Positions 35,032-47,625 are shown, counted from the stretch's first letter. The stretch is DNA of 64,000 nt from Sisyra terminalis (GCA_958496175.1 OY292277.1:9052001-9116000); one strand, 5' to 3'. Numbers and translations are program-made. The notes: generated from the sequence alone by a model not told the origin.

Positions 35032-36686
35032 TCTAACCACTGAGGCACAGGTTAGAAGTTTCGGGTATTGTCTTTCATCAATAAGCATTTACAAAGAATA
35101 TCCATTATAGTAAATCGTAATTGTAAATGAATTAAAGGTAGAAAACCACTTACAATTATATAATTTTTGATCACAAAGTTTGCGATTTCTCCAAAGTCTG
35201 ACCAATAATATCCATCCCCAAAGTAAATTGTCCACTTTGTTCACTATAAACACGCGTTTTTAAATTTTAATCATAGTCTTATATACTGACCACATAAATA
35301 AATGCACTTAGTATAAAAAAATTGCATCAGAAAAGTATTTCAAATGCAATTACGGATTTCGTTTAATATTGACGAACAAAACTCGCGTATAACTTTACCA
35401 TTATTTCGGAATTTTGCCACAAAACTCAAATAAATATCGCAAAAAGTGCTTCAAAAATAGCGCAATACTTTCACTAAAGTTTTCCCAATAAAAAAACATT
35501 TATAAATGAATAAATTTTTGAAAGAAATTCCGAATTTTATAGGTAAAATATATGATGCCTCACTACAGCGAAATCGGATCGCGTCACTAGTCTTCAATTG
35601 TTTTTTCTACTGTTGAACAAATTGGTAATGCGATGGTGGAAAAAAAAGTAACTAAATTTTTACAAACATGTACAGGAACTATGATGAACTGTTACTGTTT
35701 TGAATAATTTGACTTTTTTAATTTTTTTTATAGCCTAATTTTATTTTGGTACCAGTTTGAATATATTTTGAAGATTAAATTATTGGATACATTTTAAAAC
35801 AAAGAATTATCTTAAAAAAATTATTAAAATCTTTCATTTTGATACATTAGCTGTTACCCGCGACTTTATCTATGTAATTTGCTTTGAAAAGTTAAATATT
35901 TTTTTTTTATTATACTTCAAATACTCGTTTACATTTTATTTGAAATGCGATGAACCTTGAATTAACCATTCAAGTAGCATCTGTAGTTCCTGATCCAAGT
36001 AAAAGATTAGAATTGTACAATTGTAGGCATTAAAAATTCATTGGAAACGAAAAATCAATCGAACAAAACGTGTTTTCAATCGATATTTCGCAAAAAATAC
36101 CTTAAAAACACAATTTTTCAAAAAAACTCATAAAAAGGTTTGTTTCTTGGATAAACGTCAATGAGATAGGTAAAGTATATTTATTTAATATGCAGGACCA
36201 AAAAGGGTAACGAGCTTTTTAAGATTTTGAACAAATAAAGCAATAAAAAGGATGAAAACTAAACAAAAATCAAAGAATAATATTTAAATATTGTGTTTCA
36301 AATAATAATTCTGTAAAAATCAATTTTATTAGTTTATAATACGAAAAAGCTCCAAGGTGACTTTTTCGTACTGAACTTATTATGACGTTAAAAAAAATCA
36401 AAGTCTTACCGTATTTTAATTAAAAAAAGAAAAAAATTGTATTTCTACCAGTAAAATTAATATGAGTAACGGATAAAGTATATTTATTCTTAGATTTTAA
36501 TCAAATAAATTGCATTAATATACTAAATATATTTTCTGAAAACAAGAAGAAACTTTTTTGGACTACTAATCTGAGATAATCAAATGCATCAAATATTCCT
36601 TAATCTTTATTGTTTTGTTCGTTGGCTTAAGAAAATAATTTTACAATTGGTCTGTACTTGATTATGTTGTATATATATATATATTA
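35032..36686. other. AT-rich block with a Helitron 3' end; no gene seen
   Basis: Contains the string CACTACAGCGAAATCGGATCG near 35560 and a tRNA A-box-like GCCTCAGTGGTTAGA on the minus strand near 35050. Neither could be turned into a defined element. The rest is AT-rich without recognisable content. Confidence 0.3.
35847..36060 (-). mobile_element. Helitron 3'-terminal fragment
   Basis: The minus strand ends GTCGCGGGTAACAGCTAA at 35847, followed by T. CTAA fits the CTRR rule of Helitron 3' ends and the upstream part resembles the H1 end (GTCGCGGGGATCAGCTAG). No matching TC 5' end was found, so the inner limit is arbitrary. Confidence 0.5.
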
Positions 36687-37180
36687 GGGTGATTTTTTTT
36701 TTACTTTTTTTGGTCCCATCGTGAAATTTTGTTGGAAATACCAAAAAAAAAATCTCTGAAAGTTTGAGCCCTTATTATTAATTTTAAGTCCTCAACCAAG
36801 ACGTAAAGATTTCTCATTGAAAATACACGGAAACTCTGATTTTTTATTTTTAAATTTCTATATCTCAGCGGCATTTCATGGGATTGCTTTTACCGAAGAT
36901 GGTTTTTTCTCAGAATTAAACGCTCTACAAAAGTGCTCATTGCGATAAAGTCGTAACTCACACCGGTGAGGTAGTACGGGCCACTGAACCTGATTTTTCC
37001 ATAAAATTCGCGTTTTTTTTGCATTTATCTCGTAAATAACAAGAGCTACGGAAAAAGTATAAATGAAAAACTTATAGAGAATTTGATTTCCTACAAAAAA
37101 GTTCTTGTAGACCAAATCGCGAAGATCAATTTTAAACGAGATATTAAGCCATGAATTTTATGGAAAAATCAGGTTCAGAG
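36687..37180 (+). mobile_element. Palindromic element family P1, copy 2 (right arm truncated)
   Basis: TA then GGGTGATTTTTTTT at 36687; full left arm and centre (ggtagtacgggccactgaa, ctcgtaaataacaagagcta). The first bases of the return arm follow at 37151 (gaattttatggaaaaatcag), then similarity stops. The 79-codon minus frame over it is not a gene. Confidence 0.75.
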
Positions 37181-37523
37181 ACTTTCATGTTTTTGCGAGA
37201 CCCACTGGTCTCAATCTTATTTAAAAGATTAACGGATTGATTACCACTTATTTCGATCGATAAACTATGGTCTACCTGAGTTGCACTTCAGATCTTACGA
37301 AGACAAAGTTTATTCGATTCTAGAATCGCCACGAAAGACAAGGATTTTTTGCTTAAAAGTATTCGTATTCGAATAAATTAGTATACGTTTTTCGAATATA
37401 TAATTGTCAAATTTCCACAACTTCAGATGTACTTCTAAAGCTTACGTACAAAACCAACCACCTGTATTTATTTTTTCAAAAAAAAAAAATTACCAACAAT
37501 GATTACTTGCGTTCATTATCCTA
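37181..37523. other. AT-rich block; nothing recognised
   Basis: Sequence between two elements, no repeat partner in the window and no frame of note. Confidence 0.3.
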
Positions 37524-37924
37524 AGGGGCTGTTTATAAAATACGTCACGCTAAAATAAGCTTTTTCTGACCCCCTCCCCCCATTATCACGCTTGTCACAC
37601 TTTCTGTAATACCCCTAGAAATATTTCGTGACAAAACTATGACTCCCCCCCCCTGAATATAATAAATTTCAATTAAAGGTGCACAAATTTCTATACATTT
37701 AGAAACTCTATATATTTAATATTTACTAAATATGAAATGAATGACTTTTTATCATGATAAAAATTGAAAAAGAAAAATAGTAGAAAGAAAGATTAATTTA
37801 AAATATTTTGACGAACGGCGAACGTCACGTTACCGAAGAACCCCCGTCCCCCGTGTTACATCTTGTCACACTCAGGAAGGCCCCTCCCCCCCTTGTATCC
37901 GAACGTATTTTTTGAACGACCCCT
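37524..37924. mobile_element. 401-bp MITE with TA flanks and C-rich subterminal tracts
   Basis: AGGGGCTGTTTATAAAATAC start and GTATTTTTTGAACGACCCCT end are imperfect inverted repeats between TA dinucleotides (37522-37523 and 37925-37926). C-rich tracts (accccctccccccc) occur inside both ends. Its right end plus flank recurs at 43347-43524. Non-coding. Confidence 0.7.
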
Positions 37925-38107
37925 TAAAGATAGTAACAAGTAGGAGCCAACAATGAACAATAGTTTGAGTAAAAAATTGTCGCATTTTTCTTAAATAAAC
38001 AGGTTACATATTGTGCCCAATACAATCAAAGTTTATGCTTTATTGAAATCAAAAATTTATATTGTTGTGATTTGATTGAGGTGAATATGTCTTCTGTACC
38101 AATTTCT
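37862..38107 (+). repeat. Paralogous empty site for the nested Helitrons
   Basis: Matches 43347-43524 joined to 47559-47625 at about 90% by eye. Here gctttA (38042) is directly followed by T (38043) tgaaatc, whereas at the other locus about 4 kb of Helitron sequence lies between the same A and T. No duplication or loss of bases. Confidence 0.85.
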
Positions 38108-40155
38108 CGGTTTTAAAGCTTTTCAAATTGCTCGAAAAGCGTTTTATTGGATTCGTGAACCTAGTGAAAATCGTGGACAATAAATGGCAAATGATAAATT
38201 TTGCGAATGAATGAAATTATACATATACATATATATTCAAAGCCGCTTCATTAATGGGGGGTGCTTTGGATGGTGAATACAGGGTTGAACTTATAAATAG
38301 CGACAGAGAGATGAAACGGATTGAATGAGATATTGGGTTAAGGGATGTCGAAACAAAAGAGCCCCATTACGTCTAAATGTTTGTTGTCAACTTTATCAAT
38401 TGCTAATGAGGATATATACATAGAGTTGGTGAACGTATACGTATGTTGTACACCCCCATATGTTACCTATCGAGAATCGGCAAGGATAAGGGATGATTTG
38501 GGAGATTCTAATGAATTATTGATGTTCGTTTAATGGTTTATAGATTGAATGAATGATGAATTATCTTTTTATTGAACCAAAAATGATTTCTTTTTCATCC
38601 CTCAAAAATAAAACAACAAAAAATTAAACATCTCATTTTATTTAAGCACATTTTTTAATACATTTACATTTGCTTACAGATTTCCGAATTTTCTCCGAAC
38701 TCCAATCGATTTACCAAGGTAAGGGAAAAAAAGAAAATTCAATTCCGAAGATTTGAACATTTTTCGGGTTTCCCCCGTAAAAATAGCGGTCCTTAAATTT
38801 CCATTTTATTAAATAAATAAATAACCTTCCTCTTTAGTGAAAAAAAAGGAGAGAAAATCAAATAAAAAAGAGATATATGGGAATAATAAAAATAAACAAA
38901 GATGATAAAATATCCGATTTATGCCCAAAGTAAAAAACGCAGCAGCAACCGCAAGCCATCAAATCCATTTTCCCCAATTTTATGGGGCCGAATACGTTAT
39001 TTTTTTCAACCCCCGTACGTAACACGTAGGTATATATTGTGGTCCAATAAATTTGTCAATGATTACGAATAAAGCAAATCCTCCACCACCCCCCCGGTCC
39101 CGTTCCGAACCGAACCGTTCTACCCGACCACTAAAAAAGCCAACCAAGTTCCCCACCGATATTTCACCCCCGTAATATTCGGAAAAACCAACCCAAAAAA
39201 TTTAAGAGAGAATGGCATAAAAACTTATTTACGATTCCACAGTTTCAACCAACCCCCATTTTCTTGATTCACTACCCTTAATTTCGTTCGTATACTAACC
39301 CAATTTTCAATGGTTGATTCTCGATTTATTTTTTGCAAATAAATATCAACCTCATCGAAATGCTGGAAAGTCTCCATCAAATATTAACATAATTTTCCAA
39401 CAAGTTTGCCCTCTTGTTTTGCTCACCCCCCGATGTTTATAAATTATACGTTCATTTTCGGTTGTATTAATGTCATCGTATATTGGAAAATTTTTATTTA
39501 AATGCGATCCTTTTCTACCCCTCTTTCAAGCGATGATACAATAAAACAAAAATATTTTTTTGATGTTTACCCAAAAAAACAACCCTTATTATATAAGAAG
39601 AATATTTCTTTTAAATACAGGAATATCAGTTGAAATGCATATAAAAATAATTACGATTAATAATTCTGGTACGGAAATATTTCGTGTAAGGGTAGCTTAT
39701 GTTTTGAGGATATAATATTTGTACATAATGGGGATGTGTGTTTGAGGTTGTGCCCCATGAGGCCTTTTCTGTATCCCAGTATCCAGGAAATGGAACACAA
39801 CTTGATTTTTGGTATTATTTTGTGTCCGAAAGTAATTAAATGGGATGAAAATAATTGTTGAAATTAAATAAGCTTTGCTTCGCTATTCAACTGTTGTAGA
39901 TTAAAGTTTCAAATGGAAAATGGAGGGAAAATCAAGTGGTACAACTTAATTAGAATTTTGATAAGGAAAGTACGGAATTAAAATGAAATTTAAAATAACT
40001 TGAGATTTTAACTATGAATATTCTATACGTGGGAAAATCGAGATTTCTTTGGTACAATTGGACAAATATATAACGGTGGAAAGTCAATGGTTATTGTTGT
40101 AAAAAAGGAAAATATTTATAATTTTTTTGTCTCCGAACATTAGATAATATTTAAG
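38108..40155. other. Single-copy block; no gene seen
   Basis: GC-richer, C-rich stretches at 38990-39180 and a 62-codon plus frame at 38345-38533 without a domain. Long pure-strand A or C runs suggest non-coding DNA. It may be part of a host intron or intergenic region. Confidence 0.3.
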
Positions 40156-40160
40156 AAGAT

Positions 40161-40642
40161 ATTGCAATCCAGCAATGCATGAAAGGAAATATATGAAGAT
40201 GTGGCGCCGCCACAAGTGTGTCTAAAGTACTAACTTTTACCCATAACATAAAAGTATATGGCCCCATTAGAAAAAAAATATATGACGTCATACGAAGAAT
40301 TTTTAAATTTGAATCTGTCTGAACATATGTACGAATTTCTTCTGAATACACCACGTAGCGCATGAGACCACCTGTGTATTTTATCAACCTTGATGGTTCC
40401 CAAAGTTTATAAAATACACAGGTGGCCTCATGCGCTACGTGACGTATTCAGAAGAAATTCGTACATATGTTCAGACAGATTCAAATTTAAAAATTCTTCG
40501 TATGACGTCATTTTTTTTTTCCAATGGGGCAACCTGTGTGATTTATAAACCTTGTATGGTTCCTGTTAGACAATATTCCAGATACACTTGTGGCGGCGCC
40601 ACATTTGAACAAACTTCCCGTCATGCATTGCGGGATTGGAAT
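40161..40642. mobile_element. Composite palindromic MITE: P6 outer arms around two P5 copies
   Basis: Outer arms: ccagcaatgcatga near 40169 and tcatgcattgcggg near 40621, with gatgtggcgccgccacaag inside on the left and its complement at about 40590. Between them lie two P5 units head to head (40255-40392 and 40400-40554). The frames of 78-101 codons here exist on both strands because of the symmetry and are not genes. P6 alone occurs at 12313-12500, P5 alone at 16800 and 31096. Confidence 0.8.
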
Positions 40643-41156
40643 ACCTTTGTTTATTATCCTGATCGGACATAGTGGGATTAAAGAACAGGTGGGGGACGAC
40701 CAAACTATATCGTAAAATAGTAAAATGGAATAGAAATAAATTTTCCCAAAAGTTTCTTTTCTAATGGTAAATAACACCCGATTTTTGAGGGAAAGTCTTT
40801 CTACGGTTAGCAAATTTGTGACAAAATAATTTTATTTTAAAGTTCTCTTCATGGGGGTCAAGCTCTTATAGCAAACTTGGTTCCCAAAAATTAATAGTTG
40901 GGGCGTCAAATGCAGATGGCGCGGTAAGCAATATTTCAAGTTTTAAGGGACTTTTAGCTAGGGTAAAGTGTAAAGTTGGTAGAAGTTTTGAAGTTGGTAG
41001 TTAAGAAATTAGGGGGGTGAAAGTTTTTTGGCTAAAAGTTGATGTTGATTTTCACAAACGATGGTAATATTGATTTTCACAAAAGATGAAAATGTATGTC
41101 TGAAAAATAAGTATTTTTACTATATGTATGAGCTATTTTACTATATGACTAAATAA
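40643..41156. other. AT-rich block; nothing recognised
   Basis: No repeat partner, frame or motif noticed. Confidence 0.3.
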
Positions 41157-41870
41157 AAAAAACATGGAAACAATATTCTTTTGCAATTTGGAATTTTATA
41201 GCTCACGTTGGTGACAATATTTCGGAATGACCAAGGTATATTCTTGTAGAAAATTGAACAATCTACAAAAAAGGTCTCGTATAAGTTTTTGATATATTTA
41301 TTCTTTCAAAAGTTATTCGAGGTCAAAGTTGAACTAAAGAGAAATTTTAATGTTTTTTCAATTTTTTGACGCAACTATTAATTTTATGAGAAAATTTTAT
41401 AGAACATTTTTTGTAGAGCATTTTTTCCTATAACTTATCTCTATAAAAGTTTTTGATATTTGTCACAGATCCTAAGTTATTTAATTAAAATAAAAAACTA
41501 ATTTTTATATTAAAAATATATTAATTCAGGGAATTTTCAGTTTAATGCAAATAACTTAGGACCTGTCAAAAAATCAAAAACTTTATAGAGATAAGTTATA
41601 GGAAAAAAGTGCTCTACAAAGAATGTCCTATCAAATTTTACCATAAAATTGATGGTTGCGTCAAAAAATTGAAAAAATATTAAAATTTCCCTTTAGTTCA
41701 ACTTTGACCTCGAATAACTTTTGAAAGAATAAATATATCAAAAATTTGTACGAGACCTTTTTTGTAGATCGTTCAATTTTCTACAAGAATATACCTTGAT
41801 TATTCCGAAATATTGTCACCAACGTGAGCTATAAAAGTGCAAAATAATATTGTTCCCATGTTATTGAAAT
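41157..41870. mobile_element. Palindromic element family P3
   Basis: Arms of about 340 bp (41157-41500 and 41545-41870) around a short loop. Left arm: ctcacgttggtgacaatatt, gaccaaggtatattcttgta, ctttcaaaagttattcgagg, gacgcaactattaatttta; the right arm carries the same in inverse order. A one-armed copy is at 14345. It shares the tacaaaaaaggtctc and tttgtagagca modules with families P1 and P2. Non-coding. Confidence 0.85.
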
Positions 41871-43346
41871 GGAAAATCGAAATTTCAAAGTTTCAATAAT
41901 GATTGGTGCCTCTCATCAAGTCCTCAAACCTGGTGGCTCTGACTTGAAATGCTTTTCGAGTTAAAGATCACATTATCTTTATTTATAATTATCACATTTG
42001 CCTATTATATGTTTATTTATTCTGCAGACTGCAAATTTATCTAAAAAAAATAATATGTGGACAAATTGTTTTTTTTTTAATTTAAAACAAAATTTATTTT
42101 GTTTTTGTTTAGTTTTTATTTTAAAAAAAAAGAACATTTAAAAAACAAAAAATAAATTTCAACAAAGAGAAAACAAGCAAAACAAACAAACAAAAAAAGG
42201 GAATTAGAATTTTTTCCCTCATTTAACTAATTAAAAAATAAATCCTCTAAATTAATTCATTCCCACATCAGCATCATTTCTCCTCTTAAATAAATTTACA
42301 AATCCGGAAACCAACAAAAACACTGTCGCGTTTCACTTATAATATGAGACTTTATCACAAAATTTCATCCCCCCGCAAATCCCCTTTTTCAACTCCACAT
42401 TTGTACGAAACGTTATCCACACGTTGCTCCCCCATTCCGTGGGCACAATTTCATATCCCCCAAATTTGATAATATTTATTATACATATATACATTATTAT
42501 TATTTGTGTAGATATTATAATTTATATAACCATAAACACATCTTCATAGAAATATAAATTTACAAAATTCGCTCTTTTCTCATTTCCGTTTCAATTTTTG
42601 TCGTTTGCAAAAATTGGCAATGGGACGGAAAATATGAGACGAAAAGTTTTCCCCCAAACAAACATCTAACTTCTCTCCGTCTGCCACACTGCACTTGCCA
42701 TTTTCGTCTCATATTTTATACAGCATAATGAAATTATATTTGCGCGAATAATTCATTTAAAAATTTGAATATTAAAACAATAATTTCGATAATAATTTAA
42801 AATAAATTGCCTGGAAAAAATCGAAATTACCTCAAAAACTTTTCACTGTAATAATCTGTGATATATACGGATTTCATTTAAATAGCAAAAATAGCCACCA
42901 CAACATTAAAAGTGAAAATACTGTAGCTGTAATAATTGACTGCAGTTTTCAATGCACAAATCATATTTGTTGGCGTTTTTTTATGCAAAAAATGGTGGAA
43001 ACTTTGGTCAAAAATAATAGTTAAATTTAATTAGAAACGAAATATTTGGGGAAATAAATCACTAATGAAATTATTTAGTTTTGATTAATACCATTATTTT
43101 CCGCTTATCACCAATAGTGGCTTTTACTAATTAAAAGTTGAAGTTAGAAATTTATAATTAACAAATGTGAATACAGTGAATTATTCTACATCATTGCATT
43201 CAGTAATTAAATTATTATAATTGTTTTGTTAAGTACAGAATTTGATTATTTAAACATTATTAGATGAAATTTTAATATATTGCAGGGAATAAATTCACCA
43301 TGCTTAAAACCTTAGGCTTTTTAATCATTTATATTGGAAACAACTT
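41871..43346. other. Single-copy block; no gene seen
   Basis: Includes A/T homopolymer-rich sequence near 42060-42240 and a C-rich patch near 42360-42470. No frame above 60 codons. Confidence 0.3.
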
Positions 43347-44375
43347 GTCACACTCAGCAAGACCCCTGCCCCCCTTGTATGCGAACGTATTTTATGAACG
43401 GTCCCTTAAAGATAGTAACAAGTAGTAGCCAACAATGAACAATAGTTTGAGTAAAAAATTGTCACATTTTTCTTAAATAAACATTTTACATATTGTAACA
43501 TATATAATCAAACTTTATGCTTTACTAGCTGACCCAGCAAATTTCGTACTGCCTAACATGCAATGAACGTAGTGTTTTATAAATTAATATGTTAGTTACA
43601 CTTAGTTTAAATTATCAATAATAAAATGAACAAAATTAAGTTCAATACTTCATTAGAATAATAAATATATAAAAAGAAAATAAAAATTATATAAAAAGAA
43701 ATCAATTATTTCAATTGCAAGACAACCAACACATTTCGTCGGCCTAAAGTGTTAGGCTGCTAAATTCTTTTTAACAGTGTTTTCAGGGAAAGGAAAAAAA
43801 GTAAATATAAGCTACATAAATTACTACATAAAGCAGATTTCCGATTCATTTTGCATATTAGGAAATTTTTATATTTAAATAGATTTATCAGTTTGTCATT
43901 TGATAGAATTTTTTATTCCTTCCTATTGGAACAAAAAAACAAAAAAATTTAAAAGTGAACTTAGCAGATTGAGAATTTAGGCTGAGAATTTGCTTTATTG
44001 AAGCTATGTATTTGGGTTCATGCGTTGCCCTCGGATTGATTCTCTCCATTGAAGCATCTTGTCTTTACATTGACATACAAAGTTTGTCAAATCAGATATC
44101 TTCAGCATAAAAAACAAAGTAGGGGTAGTAGACCAATTAGAGCTTGAAAAATGACGGGACCGATTATGATGATATATGATTTGTTAGATTCGTCTTCCTT
44201 CCGAATAACAGAATGACTATTAATATATCTTAACAATTCACGGAAAAAAATGAATAAAATAAGTTTTTAAATAAATTAGGCTTGGCATTTTACGCAATTG
44301 GCAGTTCACGTCACCCACACTTATATGTCAATTTAATATTGTCGGTAATTTTTATTTAAGAAACGCATTTAACCA

Positions 44376-45010
44376 TTGAAACCATTGGAAGTTCGACGCA
44401 ATGACTCAGTATGTTTTGAAGGCGCAATGATTTTACTGATTGGTGAATTCTCCCAAACATTGCAAATCATTCCAAGTTTAGATTCTGCCAATAAAATATA
44501 CCCATTCCTGCTTAAAATCATAAAATTTGTGACTCAATGTAAAAAAATTTCAGCTGGCAACATGAGTTGCGTTGCAGAATGATCCATCTACTGAAGAATT
44601 TTCCAAACAATTTTTGAATCTCGGTAATGGTAGTGTTCTTGTCGACGACTTAAGCATATTGACTTAATTTTCTTCGAATTTTGTCTCATTCAAAAATTTT
44701 ACTTAATTCCTAGCTTTTTTATAAAACAGCAGGATAACGTTTAAATCATTTAAATTGGAATAAAAATTCAAACCAATAACACGGCTATTACCGATATTCA
44801 TTCATTTCTAGGATAAATCTTCTGCAGATCAATCGTTCAGCAATGCAATTCTTATGTTTTTTTTCCAGGTGAAGTTTTAAGGCAAGCATTTATTTTTTAA
44901 ACAGAAGTCGATCCTTAATGTCTGAAGTCGTCCACTTCTGCAATTCGAAATGCAGAACGACTAATCTGGAAAAGTGTTTTCCAAACAATTTATCGATATT
45001 GGTAATGGGA
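44376..45010 (+). pseudogene. Helitron Pif1-type helicase remnant, antisense inside H2
   Basis: Plus strand: GAMILLIGEFSQTLQIIP (44427-44480) corresponds to the Pif1/Helitron helicase motif G..iLLaGDFrQtLPvIP, with GDFRQ worn to GEFSQ. DSANKIYPFL, ISAGNMSCV and DPSTEEFSKQFLNLGNG (about 44582-44632) follow in family order. A second FSKQF-like block with a shift lies at about 44960-45010 (FPNNLSILVMGK), suggesting an internal duplication. Stops and shifts throughout; Rep and the other helicase motifs are absent. The element's termini put its direction on the minus strand, so this relic is inverted relative to them. A mirror copy is on the minus strand at about 46400-45560 in the nested element. 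Confidence 0.65.
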
Positions 45011-45244
45011 AAATTTCTGTTGACCCATCATCGGGATACATTATTTTCCCTACCAATTTTTGCAACTTTACTAAGTTCTAAGTTAATGGTGTTCCCAAAC
45101 TTTGCTCATAGTTACAAAAATTCCACGTACTGAGTTGTGATACATAATAAATTCAAAATTAAATGCCAAAATGACGTGGACCTACAATCTTTTTGCTTGC
45201 AACACTCTTCAAAAATGTGAATTAAATAATTATTTTAACACAAA

Positions 45245-47265
45245 TCTATAATATAAAAATGAATCGCAAAATGTGTTGGTAAGCGCATAACTCAACAACG
45301 CCTGGACCGATTTTGATGAAATTTTTTGTGTGTATTCGAGGGAGTTTGAGGATGGTTTAGATTTACAATTCGATTTGTTTTAACAATGTTTTAACAATGA
45401 ATTTATTTATTTATAAATTTTACGCCTACTTGCTTTTTACGTCTAATATTATTTGTAATCATTGATTCCTGTGATTTATTTGGAAAAAACTTAGCAACGT
45501 ATGAATTTGACGTTTTTATTTATATAATTTGTGTTAAAATAATTATTTAATTCACATTTTTGAAGAGTGTTGCAAGCAAAAAGATTGTAGGTTCACGTCG
45601 TTTTGGCATTTCATTTTACATTTATTATGTATCACAACGCAATACGTGGAATTTTTGTAATTTTGAGTAAAATTTGGGAACACCATTAACTTAGTAAAGT
45701 GGCAAAAATTGGTAGGGAAAATAATGTATCCCGATGATGTGTCAATAGAAATTTTCCCATTACCAATATCGATAAACTGTTTGGAAAACACTTTTCAAGA
45801 TAAGTCGTTCTGCATTTTGAATTGCAGAAGTGGACGACTTCAGACATTAAGGATCAACTTCTGTTTAAAAAATAAATGCTTGCCTTAAATTATCAAATTT
45901 ATGGAACCATATGAAGAAACTTCACCTGGAAAAAAAACATAAGAATTGCATTGCTGAACGATTGATCTGCAGAAGATTTATCCTAGAAATGAATGAATAT
46001 CGGTAATAGCCGTGTTATTGGTTTGAATTTTTATTCCAATTAAACTGATTTAAACGTTATCCTGCTGTTTTATAAAAAAGCTAGAAATTAAGTAAAATTT
46101 TTGAATGAGACAAAATTCGAAGGAAATTAAGTTAATATGCTTGATTCGTCGACAAGAATACTGCCATTACCAAGATTCAAAAATTGTTTGGAAAATTCTT
46201 CAGTAGATGGATCATTCTGCAACGCAACTCATGTTGCCAGCTGAAATTTTTTTACATTGTGCCACCAATTTAATGATTTTAAGCAGAAGTATATTTTACT
46301 CGTAGAATCTAAAGTTGGAATGATTGGCAATGTTTGGGAGAAATCGCCAATCAGTAAAATCATTGCGCCTTCAAAACAAAGTCAGGCATTGCGTCGAACT
46401 TCCAATGGTTTCAATGGTTAAATGCGTTTCTTAAATAAAAATTACCGACAATATTAAATTGACATATAAGTGTGGGTGACGTGAACCACCAATTGCGTAA
46501 AATGCGAAGCCTAATTTATTTAAAAACTTATTTTATTCATTTTTTTCCGTGAATTGTTAAGATATGTTAATAGTTATTCTGCTTTTCGGAAGGAAGACGA
46601 ATCTAACAAATCATATATCATCATAATCGGTCCCGTCATTTTTCAAGCTCTAATTGGTCTACTACCCCTACTTTGTTTTTTATGCTGAAGATATCTGATT
46701 TGACAAACTTTGTATGTCAATGTAATGGCAAGATGCTTCATTGGAGAGAATCAATCCGAGGGCAACGCATGAACCCAAATACATAGCTTCAATAAAGCAA
46801 ATTGTCAGCCTAAATTCTCAATCTGCTAAGTTCACTTTTATTTTTTTTTGTTTTTTTGTTCCAATAGGAAGGAATAAAAAATTCTATCAAATGACAAACT
46901 GATTAATCTATTTAAATATAAAAATGTCTTAATATGCAAAATGAATCGGAAATCTGCTTTATGTAGTAATTTATGTAGCTTATATTTACTTTTTTTCCTT
47001 TCCCTGAAAACACTGTTAAAAACAATTTAGCAGCTTAACACTTTAGGCCGACGAAATGTGTTGGTTGTCTTGCAATTGAAATAATTGATTTCTTTTTATA
47101 TAATTTTTAATTTATTTTTATATATTAATTATTCTAATGAAGTATTGAACTTAATTTTGTTCATTTTATTATTAATAATTTAAACTAAGTGTAACTAACA
47201 TATTCATTTATAAAACATTACATTCATTACATGTTAGGCAGTACGAAGTTTGCTGGGTCAGCTAG
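45245..47265 (+). mobile_element. Helitron (family H2), plus strand, nested inside the first copy
   Basis: Plus strand: A(45244)|TCTATAATATAAAAATG ... TTTGCTGGGTCAGCTAG(47265)|T(47266), 2021 bp. The site in the older copy reads cacaaA|Ttat. The new copy carries the same place uninterrupted (junction 45527/45528 on its complement), giving a second empty-site control. Because it entered in reverse, 43525-45244 and 45528-47265 form arms of about 1.7 kb, and 45245-45527 pairs with 47266-47558. Confidence 0.9.
45552..46400 (-). pseudogene. Helitron Pif1-type helicase remnant in the nested copy
   Basis: Counterpart of 44376-45010. FSKQFIDIGNGKISIDTSSG is open at 45790-45720 with IIFPTNFC after it, a better-kept version of the FSKQF..IGNG block. 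The GDF.QTLP region is at about 46390-46300. Two FSKQF-type blocks again confirm the duplication predates the two copies. Not functional. Confidence 0.6.
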
Positions 47266-47625
47266 TTATGTAAATAAAAACGTCAAAATCAAACGTTGCT
47301 AAACTTTTTCCAAATAAATCACTGGAATCGATGATTACAAATAATATTAGACGTAAAAAGCAAGAAGGCGTAAAATTTATAAATAAATAAATTAATTGTT
47401 AAAACATTGTTAAAACAAATTATTCGAATTTTTCTCGCCGTAAAAACCATCCTTGAAATCCAACGAACATTTTAAAAAAAAAATTGGCCAAATTGGTCCA
47501 GGCGTTGTTGAGTTATGCGCTTACCAACACATTTTGCGATTCATTTTTATATTATAGATTAAAATCAAAAATTTATATTGGTGTGATTTGATTGAGGTGA
47601 ATATGTTTTCTGTACCAATTTGTCT

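Larger units (their letters stand above)
43525..47558 (-). mobile_element. Helitron (family H2), minus strand, interrupted by its own copy
   Basis: Minus strand: 5' A|TCTATAATATAAAAATG at 47558, 3' TTTGCTGGGTCAGCTAG|T at 43525. The parts 47558-47266 and 45244-43525 form one element of about 2.01 kb, interrupted by a second copy at 45245-47265. The empty site at 38042/38043 shows insertion between A and T. The 5' region resembles that of the decayed autonomous Helitron at 19550. Helicase remnants inside run against the direction set by the ends. Confidence 0.9.

Noticed and set aside
35024..35058. tRNA A-box-like sequence on the minus strand (GCCTCAGTGGTTAGA)
   Set aside because: No B box at the expected distance; similarity may be chance or a truncated SINE.
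40508..40813. 101-codon minus-strand frame
   Set aside because: Runs from unique sequence into the P6/P5 palindrome; created by the repeat.
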